A stretch of 27,847 bases of DNA from IMG/VR virus record IMGVR_UViG_3300025652_000405, positions 1 through 27,847 of that record, one strand, 5' to 3'. Shown here in pieces: positions 4,722 through 11,315 of the stretch. The translations under genes were made by a program, and so were the position numbers. The notes under the pieces were generated by a model. The model did no database searches. It was not told where the DNA came from and worked only from the letters and a program-made list of their open reading frames with translations. How positions within the stretch are numbered: the first letter of the stretch is position 1; the number at the start of each line of letters is the position of its first letter. The stretch comes from a virus.

Positions 4722-5974
4722 TGGATTTAGATATTGAACTTCTTCCGTGGCAGCAAGATGTTTGGGGAGATGACACACGGTTTAAAATAGTTGCGGCAGG
4801 ACGACGTACAGGTAAGTCTAGACTAGCTGCTTGGTTGTTAATTGTTAACGCATTACAGGCAGGTAAGGGTCATGTATTTTACGTCGCACCTACTCAAGGA
4901 CAAGCCAGAGATATTATGTGGCAAACCCTTTTGGAACTGGGACATCCTGTTATTTCTGGTAGTCACATTAATAATCTGCAAATCAAGTTGGTCAACGGAG
5001 CAACCATTAGCCTTAAAGGTGCTGACAGACCAGAAACAATGCGAGGTGTCAGTCTTAAGTTCTTGGTAATGGATGAATATGCTGACATGAAACCAGAAGT
5101 GTTTGAGCAAATCCTAAGACCTGCGTTGGCTGACCAAAAAGGCTGTGCAATGTTCATAGGCACACCAATGGGAAGAAACCACTTTTATGAACTGTACAAA
5201 TATGCGGAGTTAGGCGATGATCCGACGTACAAGGCTTGGCACTTTACTTCTTATGACAATCCATTATTGGACCCGGACGAAATTGACATTGCTAAACGCT
5301 CTATGTCGTCTTATGCGTTTCGTCAGGAATTTATGGCGTCGTTTGAAGCCCGTGGTTCGGAGATGTTTAAGGAAGACTGGGTTAGCTTTGGAGAAGAGCC
5401 TGACGAGGGTGACTACTATATTGCAATCGACTTGGCAGGTTTTGAAGAAGTAGGCAAAAAACGTACAAAGAATACCAAGCTTGACGAGACTGCTATATCT
5501 GTAGTTAAAGTAGGGGACAACGGAGACTGGTACGTAGAAAACATTATATATGGGCGTTGGACATTAGATGAGACAGCTATCAAGATCTTCCAAGCTGTGC
5601 GTGATTACAGCCCTATTTCTGTTGGCATCGAAAGGGGAATTGCAAAACAGGCAGTTATGTCACCCTTGCTTAATTTACAAAAGAAGTACGCACAGTTTTT
5701 TAGAATTGAAGAGTTGACGCACGGTAACAAAAAGAAAACAGACAGGGTAATGTGGGCGTTACAAGGCAGGTTTGAAAACAACACCATTACTTTAAACAAA
5801 GGTGAATGGAACAGTAGATTTCTTGACCAACTGTTTCAGTTCCCTGATCCACTGACGCATGATGACTTAGTTGACTCTCTTGCGTACATAGATCAATTAG
5901 CTAACGTTCCTTACGGTATAGGGGACATAGAGTTCGATGAACCTGAAATTTTAGACATTGTAGCAGGATACTGA
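4709..5974 (+). CDS. terL: Terminase large subunit (packaging ATPase and nuclease)
   Basis: This is the motor that pumps and cuts DNA during head filling. Walker A is AAGRRTGKS (residues 29-37), Walker B is FLVMDE (118-123, catalytic Glu123), and the coupling motif is FIGTP (149-153). The C-terminal RNase H-like nuclease shows Asp240 in IAIDLAG, a Glu in GIERG, and an acidic THDDLVDS motif near the end. At 421 residues it is short but complete. The start is GTG at 4709 inside the end of the peptidase gene. An alternative GTG at 4721, overlapping the stop codon, would drop four residues, and neither has a strong ribosome binding site. It ends one base before the portal gene. Confidence 0.96.
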   Translation: MDVLVDLDIELLPWQQDVWGDDTRFKIVAAGRRTGKSRLAAWLLIVNALQAGKGHVFYVAPTQGQARDIMWQTLLELGHPVISGSHINNLQIKLVNGATISLKGADRPETMRGVSLKFLVMDEYADMKPEVFEQILRPALADQKGCAMFIGTPMGRNHFYELYKYAELGDDPTYKAWHFTSYDNPLLDPDEIDIAKRSMSSYAFRQEFMASFEARGSEMFKEDWVSFGEEPDEGDYYIAIDLAGFEEVGKKRTKNTKLDETAISVVKVGDNGDWYVENIIYGRWTLDETAIKIFQAVRDYSPISVGIERGIAKQAVMSPLLNLQKKYAQFFRIEELTHGNKKKTDRVMWALQGRFENNTITLNKGEWNSRFLDQLFQFPDPLTHDDLVDSLAYIDQLANVPYGIGDIEFDEPEILDIVAGY

Positions 5975-5975
5975 T

Positions 5976-8030
5976 ATGACTGAACTATATGAACAAGACC
6001 CATTGATGATCCAAGAGTCTCTAGAAGATTGGGTTATAACTAAGTGTGACGATTGGAGGGATAACTACGAAAGCAATTATGAACAGAAATTTGAAGAGTA
6101 TTATAGATTATGGCGTGGTCAATGGAATCCTGCTGACAGTGAGCGTGGGTCTGAGCGTTCCCGTATTATTTCTCCTGCATTACAACAGGCAGTTGAGTCT
6201 AATGTAGCGGAGCTAGAAGAGGCTACGTTTGGACGTGGTAAGTGGTTTGATGTTAGTGATAACTTCGGTGATACGGACAAGCAAGACGTACAGTTCCTAC
6301 GTAACAAGCTTACGGAAGACTTTGAAAACTGCATGGTACGTAAGGCCGTTGCAGAATGCTTAATTAACTCAGCGGTGTTTGGTACGGGCATTGGTGAGAT
6401 TGTTATTGAAGAAATGAAAGAGATGGTTCCTGCTACTCAACCTGTTATGGGAGGTGATCTTCAAGCGGTAGGCGTTAACATTACTGAGCGTGTAGTTGTA
6501 AAACTTAAGCCGGTACTGCCTCAGAACTTTTTAATTGACCCTGTAGCGACATCTATTGAAGACGCTATGGGTGTAGCTATTGATGAGTTTGTTAGCAAGC
6601 ACCACGTAGAATTGTTACAAGAACAAGGCGTATACAAGGATGTTTATGTTGGTTCAGCTGCTCCTGACACAGACCTAGAGCCTGACCAAGACCTTACTGT
6701 TTACAGTGACGACAAAGTACGTCTCACTAAATACTACGGTTTAGTGCCACGAGAGCTTCTAGATTCAGCTCTAAGCGACGATACAGAAGAACTGGTAGAA
6801 GAGGAAGGGTCTGAGTCAAAGTACGTAGAAGCCGTTGTAGTGATCGCTAACGGCGGTACGTTACTGAAAGCAGAAGCTAACCCTTACATGATGGAAGACC
6901 GTCCTGTAGTAGCGTTTCCTTGGGATGTAGTACCCGGACGTTTCTGGGGTCGTGGTGTATGTGAAAAAGGCTACAACAGCCAAAAAGCTCTTGACACTGA
7001 GTTACGTGCAAGAATAGACGCACTAAGCCTTACTATTCACCCAATGATGGCCATTGATGCTACACGGCTACCACGCGGTTCTAAGCCTGAAGTACGTCCC
7101 GGAAAAATGATCTTAACCAACGGAGACCCACGTGAAGTTTTACAGCCTTTTAACTTTGGCCAAGTTAATCAAATCACTTTTGCTCAGGCCGGAGCCTTGC
7201 AGCAAATGGTACAACAAGCAACAGGAGCCGTTGACTCAGCAGGAATTGCAGGTCAGGTTAACGGCGAGAGTACTGCCGCTGGCATTAGTATGTCTCTTGG
7301 CGCTATTATTAAACGTCATAAACGGACCCTAATTAACTTCCAACAATCTTTCTTGATTCCTTTTGTTAAGAAAGCAGCCTATAGGTACATGCAATTTGAC
7401 CCCGAAAATTACCCTGTTGCTGATTATAAATTTAACGCTAGTAGTACTTTGGGTATTATTGCAAGAGAATACGAAGTTACTCAGCTAGTACAGTTGTTAC
7501 AGACTATGGGTAAAGACTCACCGTTGTATAACACGTTAATACAATCTGTTATTGACAACATGAATTTGTCTAATCGTGAAGAGCTACTTGCAGCACTAGC
7601 TCAGGCATCTCAGCCTAACCCGCAAGCACAGCAGATGCAACAGCAAGCACAACAGTTGCAAATGCAATTCCAGCAGTCACAGACTCAAGCACTCTCTGCT
7701 CAAGCTCAAGAGTCACAAGCTAGGGCTGCTAAGTTAGCTGCTGAAGCTGCTGTTGTACCGCAAGAACTAGAAATAGATAAGATTAACGCTATCACTCGAA
7801 ACCTTCGTGAAGGTGATGCTGAAGATAAAGAGTTTGAACGCCGTATGAAAGTGGCTGATACTCTCCTCAAAGAAAAGCAACTACAAGGTAAGACTAATGC
7901 TAATAACGCAAAAGGAAATGCAGTCCCTGCTGGACCAAGTCAACGACCACTTCAAAGGGACGTTCCAACGCCTCAAAGTCCTAGAGGACCAGCTAAACCA
8001 ACTGGAAACCAAGGTGGAGGGATTATCTAA
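5976..8030 (+). CDS. Portal protein (head-tail connector), P22-like type
   Basis: At 684 residues it has the size of long podovirus portals (P22 gp1). It follows the terminase and precedes scaffold and capsid genes. The N-terminus has the aromatic WRDNYESNYEQKFEEYYRLW and WNPADSERGSERSRI segments typical of portals. The middle contains the stem and clip region. Residues from about 545 form a Gln/Ala-rich helix-barrel-like tail (QAQQMQQQAQQLQMQFQQ), followed by charged helices and a Pro/Gly-rich last 40 residues. That low-complexity end is the part overlapped by the nested ORF at 7897-8103 in another frame. The stop overlaps the next ATG by one base (TAATG). Confidence 0.93.
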   Translation: MTELYEQDPLMIQESLEDWVITKCDDWRDNYESNYEQKFEEYYRLWRGQWNPADSERGSERSRIISPALQQAVESNVAELEEATFGRGKWFDVSDNFGDTDKQDVQFLRNKLTEDFENCMVRKAVAECLINSAVFGTGIGEIVIEEMKEMVPATQPVMGGDLQAVGVNITERVVVKLKPVLPQNFLIDPVATSIEDAMGVAIDEFVSKHHVELLQEQGVYKDVYVGSAAPDTDLEPDQDLTVYSDDKVRLTKYYGLVPRELLDSALSDDTEELVEEEGSESKYVEAVVVIANGGTLLKAEANPYMMEDRPVVAFPWDVVPGRFWGRGVCEKGYNSQKALDTELRARIDALSLTIHPMMAIDATRLPRGSKPEVRPGKMILTNGDPREVLQPFNFGQVNQITFAQAGALQQMVQQATGAVDSAGIAGQVNGESTAAGISMSLGAIIKRHKRTLINFQQSFLIPFVKKAAYRYMQFDPENYPVADYKFNASSTLGIIAREYEVTQLVQLLQTMGKDSPLYNTLIQSVIDNMNLSNREELLAALAQASQPNPQAQQMQQQAQQLQMQFQQSQTQALSAQAQESQARAAKLAAEAAVVPQELEIDKINAITRNLREGDAEDKEFERRMKVADTLLKEKQLQGKTNANNAKGNAVPAGPSQRPLQRDVPTPQSPRGPAKPTGNQGGGII

Positions 8031-8103
8031 TGCCAGCAAAGAAAGACCCAAAACTAGCACGAGCAGGAGTAAGCGGGTACAACAAACCAAAGCGGACGCC
8101 TAG
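7897..8103 (+). CDS. Nested overlapping gene: 68-residue coiled-coil protein
   Basis: This ORF lies in a different frame from both neighbours. It covers the last 134 bases of the portal gene and the first 74 bases of the gene at 8030. The product has a clean heptad helix (LLDQVNDHFKGTFQRLKVLE then QLNQLETKVEGL) followed by a basic Ser/Thr/Lys-rich tail. That pattern is much more protein-like than a shadow frame usually gives, while the portal frame here is Pro/Gly/Gln low complexity. AAGG lies 8 bases before the ATG at 7897. Short proteins with an LLDQVN...LEDQ-type coiled coil occur at this place in other phages, to my recollection. A head-tail or virion accessory role is possible. If it is not real, the coiled coil is coincidence. 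Confidence 0.6.
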   Translation: MLITQKEMQSLLDQVNDHFKGTFQRLKVLEDQLNQLETKVEGLSNASKERPKTSTSRSKRVQQTKADA

Positions 8104-8296
8104 CCACAAGACTAAGAAGTTTGTAGTCGTTGCTAAAGAAGGTGACACAACTAAAACCATACGCTTTGGCGATCAAAACATGAGCATTAAGAAGGACCAG
8201 CCTGCACGACGGAAGTCGTTTAGAGCACGTCACAAGTGTGACACAAGCCCACCCAGTAAACTAACAGCACGATATTGGTCGTGTAAGAAATGGTAA
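8030..8296 (+). CDS. Small basic phage protein (RARHKCD / ARYWSCKKW motif)
   Basis: An 88-residue, Lys/Arg-rich protein. The recognisable features are the N-terminal KLARAGVSGYNKPKRTPSH, the VVVAKEGD...TIRFGDQ middle, and the C-terminal KSFRARHKCD...ARYWSCKKW, with two Cys and a His that could bind a metal. I know this motif set from small proteins of marine phages and algal viruses; the function is unassigned. The start overlaps the portal stop. Position among structural genes and high charge suggest a virion or DNA-associated protein (inference). Confidence 0.85.
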   Translation: MPAKKDPKLARAGVSGYNKPKRTPSHKTKKFVVVAKEGDTTKTIRFGDQNMSIKKDQPARRKSFRARHKCDTSPPSKLTARYWSCKKW

Positions 8297-8306
8297 GGAG
8301 ATAGTT

Positions 8307-8423
8307 ATGCCATACGGAACAGGAACATACGGAAACAAAGTAGGACGACCACCGGCCAAAAAGAAAAAGAAAGCCATGCCTGTAACACGCAGTAGAGGTA
8401 CAGGAAGTAGACGAGGTAAGTAA
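8307..8423 (+). CDS. 38-residue very basic protein with AT-hook-like motif
   Basis: The ORF begins MPYGTGTYGNKVGRPPAKKK and continues with Lys/Arg, ending in SRRGK. A GRP core flanked by basic residues resembles an AT-hook. GGAG lies 8 bases before the ATG, and it fills the gap between neighbours without overlap. Similar tiny MPYGxGTYG-type proteins occur beside portal genes in other phages, as I recall. It probably binds DNA or is a virion component; no evidence decides. Confidence 0.8.
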   Translation: MPYGTGTYGNKVGRPPAKKKKKAMPVTRSRGTGSRRGK

Positions 8424-8424
8424 C

Positions 8425-8595
8425 ATGGCTAAAGCAAAAGCAAAGCCTAAAAAGTCTGGACCTACTCCTAAAAATAAGGCATTGTATTCTAGAGTTAAAG
8501 CAGAGGCTAAACGTAAGTTTGACGTATGGCCTTCTGCCTACGCTTCTGCGTGGTTAACTCGTGAGTACAAAAAACGTGGAGGTACTTATGCCTAA
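8425..8595 (+). CDS. 56-residue basic protein (WPSAYASAWL..YKKRGG motif)
   Basis: It has a Lys-rich start (MAKAKAKPKKSG) and a helix YSRVKAEAKRKFDVWPSAYA, then SAWLTREYKKRGGTYA. The PSAYA...W...YKKRGG pattern is a known small-protein motif of marine phages and large algal viruses, of unknown function. It starts one base after the previous stop and overlaps the next gene by 8 bases. It was found by reading the gap between the flanking genes. Confidence 0.8.
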   Translation: MAKAKAKPKKSGPTPKNKALYSRVKAEAKRKFDVWPSAYASAWLTREYKKRGGTYA

Positions 8596-8884
8596 AAGGG
8601 TTTCTACAGGAGGTGCTAAACGTCCCAAGAAAGGTTTAACCAAATGGTTTGACGAAGAATGGGTAGACGTTAAGACAGGTAAGTCTTGTGGTCGTAAGTC
8701 TACAAAAAAAGTAGGCTCTAAGAAAACTACTCGTCCATACCCCTCCTGTCGGCCTAAGGCAGTAGCAGCTAAGATGACAGCAGCAGAAAAGAAGTCCTCT
8801 GCTACACGTAAGACAGGACCTAAAGCTATTAAACATGCAGTCACAGCTTCTGGTAAGCGTAGGAAAACCACTAGAAAAGCTTGA
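8588..8884 (+). CDS. 98-residue Cys-containing basic protein (KWFDEEWVDVKTGKSCGR motif)
   Basis: The first half has KWFDEEWVDVKTGKSCGRK and later YPSCRPK. The CGR and SCRP elements put two Cys in positions that recur in a family of small phage and viral proteins of unknown function. The second half is a Lys/Ala/Thr-rich tail resembling histone-like or nucleoid proteins (KSSATRKTGPKAIKHAV). I chose the ATG at 8588 because GGAGG lies 5 bases upstream; an in-frame upstream start near 8561 would run far into the previous gene. The stop codon overlaps the -35 box of the 8881 promoter. Confidence 0.85.
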   Translation: MPKRVSTGGAKRPKKGLTKWFDEEWVDVKTGKSCGRKSTKKVGSKKTTRPYPSCRPKAVAAKMTAAEKKSSATRKTGPKAIKHAVTASGKRRKTTRKA

Positions 8885-8909
8885 CATTTACTAAAAAGTA
8901 TGATATAAT
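8881..8909 (+). promoter_or_regulatory. Second rightward consensus promoter (head genes)
   Basis: TTGACA, 17 bases and TATAAT form a perfect consensus with TG one base before the -10. The spacer shares AAAAGTATG with the promoter at 3836-3864, ending at the same distance from the -10. It overlaps the end of the preceding gene. A palindrome AACTATAGTT sits just downstream, around the likely start point, before the ATG at 8941. Confidence 0.9.
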
Positions 8910-8940
8910 TAAACTATAGTTAACAACATTAGAGAAACCA

Positions 8941-9195
8941 ATGACATCTGAGCTTGAAACTTATTTTAACAACTACAACGAACTCTTCAATAGTGAAGGT
9001 TTCAAACAACTCATTCAAGAGCTTTCTACTAACGCACAGCAATTAGCAGATATACAGACTGTAAAAAACGTAGAAGATTTACACTTCCGTAAAGGACAAG
9101 TTGCTGCTTTTGCTACCGTAATTAACCTACAGAGTACTATTGAGGCTGCCAGAGACCAAGCTGAAGCCGACGAAGAAGATCCTGTAGATGTATAA
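8941..9195 (+). CDS. Hypothetical 84-residue acidic helical protein
   Basis: First gene after the second promoter. The protein is acidic and helical, beginning MTSELETYFNNYNELFNSEG and ending in a run of acidic residues (ADEEDPVDV). There are no membrane segments or catalytic motifs. Its 3' end overlaps the Zn-ribbon gene by 8 bases. Position before Zn-ribbon, scaffold and capsid genes suggests a head-assembly or portal-proximal accessory role (inference). AGAGAAA upstream is a weak ribosome binding site. Confidence 0.8.
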   Translation: MTSELETYFNNYNELFNSEGFKQLIQELSTNAQQLADIQTVKNVEDLHFRKGQVAAFATVINLQSTIEAARDQAEADEEDPVDV

Positions 9196-9397
9196 AATAT
9201 ATGACTTCCGTTGCACTAACGGTCACGTCTTTGAAGAATTTGTAACGTCAGGTACTACAACCAGTAGGTGCGGTTGTGGCGCTAACGCTACAAAAATGGT
9301 ATCTGCCCCGTCTTTCCACCTTAATGGCTCCGATGGTTCATTCCCCGGAGCACACATTAAATGGGCTAGGGAACACGAAAAAGCAGGTAATAAATAG
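9188..9397 (+). CDS. FmdB-like zinc-ribbon protein
   Basis: The protein opens with IYDFRCTNGHVFEEF and continues to SRCGCGA, then KMVSAPSFHL. This is the pattern of the FmdB/putative regulatory protein zinc ribbon: aromatic start, Cys9 with following GH, a paired Cys28-x-Cys30, and a conserved PSF-L segment. Here the first Cys pair is replaced by Cys plus His13. Such small proteins are common beside phage head genes, where their role is not established. Length 69 residues. Confidence 0.85.
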   Translation: MYKIYDFRCTNGHVFEEFVTSGTTTSRCGCGANATKMVSAPSFHLNGSDGSFPGAHIKWAREHEKAGNK

Positions 9398-9408
9398 TAA
9401 CTCCATAA

Positions 9409-9420
9409 TGATTATAATCA
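9409..9420. repeat. Perfect 12-base palindrome TGATTATAATCA
   Basis: It lies in the 35-base gap between the Zn-ribbon and scaffold genes, directly before the scaffold ribosome binding site (GGAG at 9422-9425). It is too AT-rich for a good terminator stem. It could be a protein site or an RNA feature affecting scaffold translation. Confidence 0.4.
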
Positions 9421-9432
9421 CGGAGCTTAATA

Positions 9433-10230
9433 ATGTCAAGAGCAACATTAGTTGACCCGCAGCCCGAAATGGAAAACGCGGACGATATAAATGAAGAAGC
9501 AAATGAGACTCAGTACGTAGAAGAACAAACTGAGCAACCTCAAGAGCAGTCTACCGTTCCAGAGAAGTACCAAGGTAAGTCGCTGGAAGAAGTTGTACAG
9601 ATGCACCAAGAAGCTGAAAAGCTTTTAGGTCGTCAGTCCGGTGAGGTAGGTGAACTTCGCAAAGTGGTAGATGATTATATTTCTAATCAAACTACTGCAC
9701 AAGCACCTCAACAAACTGTTGAGCCTGAAGATGACATAGATTACTTCACTGATCCACAAGGTGCTGTTAATCGTGCTATTGAGAACCACCCTAAGATTAG
9801 AGAAGCAGAGCAGTACACTACGCAGTACAAAAAGCAGTCGTCACTAGCTTCGCTTCAAGCCAAACACCCAGACATGCAAAATATACTTAGTGACCCTAAG
9901 TTTGCAGAATGGATCAAAGCGTCTAAGATTAGGACTCAGTTGTTTGTAGCGGCTGACCAACAGTATGATTCCGATTCTGCTGATGAACTATTTACACTCT
10001 GGAAAGAACGTAAAGTAGTTGCTCAACAGACTGCTAATGTTGAAAAACAGGCACGGAAGCAAACACTGAAGGCAGCTAGTACAGGTAATGCACGAGGCAG
10101 TAGCCAAGGGACAAGGAAGAAAGTGTATCGTCGGGCCGATATTATTAAACTTATGAGAACAGACCCGGACCGTTATACAGCATTAGCCGATGAGATTATG
10201 GCAGCTTATGCGGAGGGTCGAGTAAAATAA
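9433..10230 (+). CDS. Capsid scaffold / head assembly protein
   Basis: A 265-residue protein directly before the major capsid gene. It is strongly acidic and Gln/Glu-rich at the N-terminus (NEEANETQYVEEQTEQPQEQ), has helical segments such as SLEEVVQMHQEAEKLLG, and carries a basic C-terminal region (GTRKKVYRRADIIKLMRTD). An acidic disordered start, helical middle and basic capsid-binding tail are characteristic of podovirus scaffold proteins, which guide capsid assembly and leave before or during packaging. No protease domain is visible. Confidence 0.88.
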   Translation: MSRATLVDPQPEMENADDINEEANETQYVEEQTEQPQEQSTVPEKYQGKSLEEVVQMHQEAEKLLGRQSGEVGELRKVVDDYISNQTTAQAPQQTVEPEDDIDYFTDPQGAVNRAIENHPKIREAEQYTTQYKKQSSLASLQAKHPDMQNILSDPKFAEWIKASKIRTQLFVAADQQYDSDSADELFTLWKERKVVAQQTANVEKQARKQTLKAASTGNARGSSQGTRKKVYRRADIIKLMRTDPDRYTALADEIMAAYAEGRVK

Positions 10231-10244
10231 TCTAGGAGATTACA

Positions 10245-11228
10245 ATGGCTACTCAAACTTATCCCGGTACGGTTGGCGGTGGAAGTATCGTCAACAAAAC
10301 AGCAGCTGCTACTTTTATTCCAGAAATCTGGAGTGACGAAGTAATTGCTGCCTATCAGAAGAACCTGAAGATGGCTCCTCTGGTCAAGAAGCTTCCAATG
10401 ACAGGCAAGAAGGGTGATGTAATTCACATTCCTAAGCCTATCCGTGGTGCTGCTTCTGCTAAGGTTGCTGACACTGCTGTCAACATCCAAGCAAACGTAG
10501 AAGGCGAATTGCAGGTTTCTGTTAATCGTCACTTCGAGTACTCACGTTTCATCGAAGACATTGTAGAAGTACAGGCGCTTAACAGCCTCCGTCAGTTCTA
10601 CACTGAAGATGCTGGTTATCAGCTGGCTCTTAAGGTTGATACTGACCTTATGAACGCTGCTACTGGTTTCGGTAACGGAACTATGGATCTTGCTGCTCCT
10701 ACTGGTGCTGACTGGGAAAACAGTAACTCATACTTCTTTGATGCCGCAGCAACAGGTGGTACTCCATTAAGTTTGTTTGATGCTGCTGGTGGACACAGCG
10801 TAGCTGCTGGTGACGTCTTTAGCGATGCTGGCTTCCGTCAAGCTATTCAGTTGTTGGACGATGCTGACGTACCAATGGACGGACGTTGCATTATCGTTCC
10901 TCCAGTAGTACGTAACACCATCATGGGTACTGAGCGATTCTCGTCTTCTGACTTCGTATCAGGACAGACTGTTAACACTGGCCTCATTGGTAACTTGTAT
11001 GGCGTAGACGTTTACGTTTCATCCAACTGCCCAACACTTGAGTCCAATGTACGTGGTTGTATCCTTATGCAGAAGGACGCTCTTGTACACGCAGAGCAGA
11101 TGACTGTACGTTCACAGACTCAGTACAAGCAAGAGTACCTCTCAACGCTGTACACTGCTGACACTCTCTACGGTGTTCAGGTATACCGTCCAGAAGCTGG
11201 TCTTGTACTTGCTGTCTACGACGCGTAA
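10245..11228 (+). CDS. Major capsid protein
   Basis: A 327-residue protein with strong ribosome binding site (CTAGGAGA at 10232-10239), placed after the scaffold and followed by a terminator. Typical capsid segments are FIPEIWSDEVIAAYQKNL near the N-terminus, GDVIHIPKP, the LALKVDTDLMNAA helix, and VPPVVRNTIMGTERF near residue 225. These fit the HK97-type coat fold used by tailed phages. Codon choice is visibly richer in C-ending codons (GTC, CTC, ATC, AAG) than in neighbouring genes, as expected of the most highly expressed protein. Confidence 0.94.
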   Translation: MATQTYPGTVGGGSIVNKTAAATFIPEIWSDEVIAAYQKNLKMAPLVKKLPMTGKKGDVIHIPKPIRGAASAKVADTAVNIQANVEGELQVSVNRHFEYSRFIEDIVEVQALNSLRQFYTEDAGYQLALKVDTDLMNAATGFGNGTMDLAAPTGADWENSNSYFFDAAATGGTPLSLFDAAGGHSVAAGDVFSDAGFRQAIQLLDDADVPMDGRCIIVPPVVRNTIMGTERFSSSDFVSGQTVNTGLIGNLYGVDVYVSSNCPTLESNVRGCILMQKDALVHAEQMTVRSQTQYKQEYLSTLYTADTLYGVQVYRPEAGLVLAVYDA

Positions 11229-11235
11229 GTAGTTC

Positions 11236-11277
11236 TGAGGGGAAAGCTGGCAACAGTTAGTACCCTCATTTTATTTC
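11236..11277 (+). terminator. Rho-independent terminator after the capsid gene
   Basis: TGAGGG pairs with CCCTCA. Inside, AAGCTG pairs with CAGTTA (with a wobble) around a GCAA tetraloop, and the hairpin is followed by TTTTATTTCTTC. It lies 7 bases after the capsid stop codon, like the partial terminator after T7 gene 10. No clear new promoter is seen before the tail fibre, so read-through is expected. Confidence 0.8.
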
Positions 11278-11315
11278 TTCAAAACCTACGACTACTTTAC
11301 TGAGAGCGTTAAGCC

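Noticed and set aside
5217-5453. 78-residue Arg/Leu-rich ORF within the terminase gene
   Set aside because: Lies entirely in a well-conserved ATPase/nuclease linker region, lacks a ribosome binding site and shows no ordered pattern, unlike the nested ORF at 7897.
9401-9420. TATAAT at 9413 as a third promoter
   Set aside because: No -35-like hexamer at 16-18 bases upstream; the site is better described as part of a palindrome.
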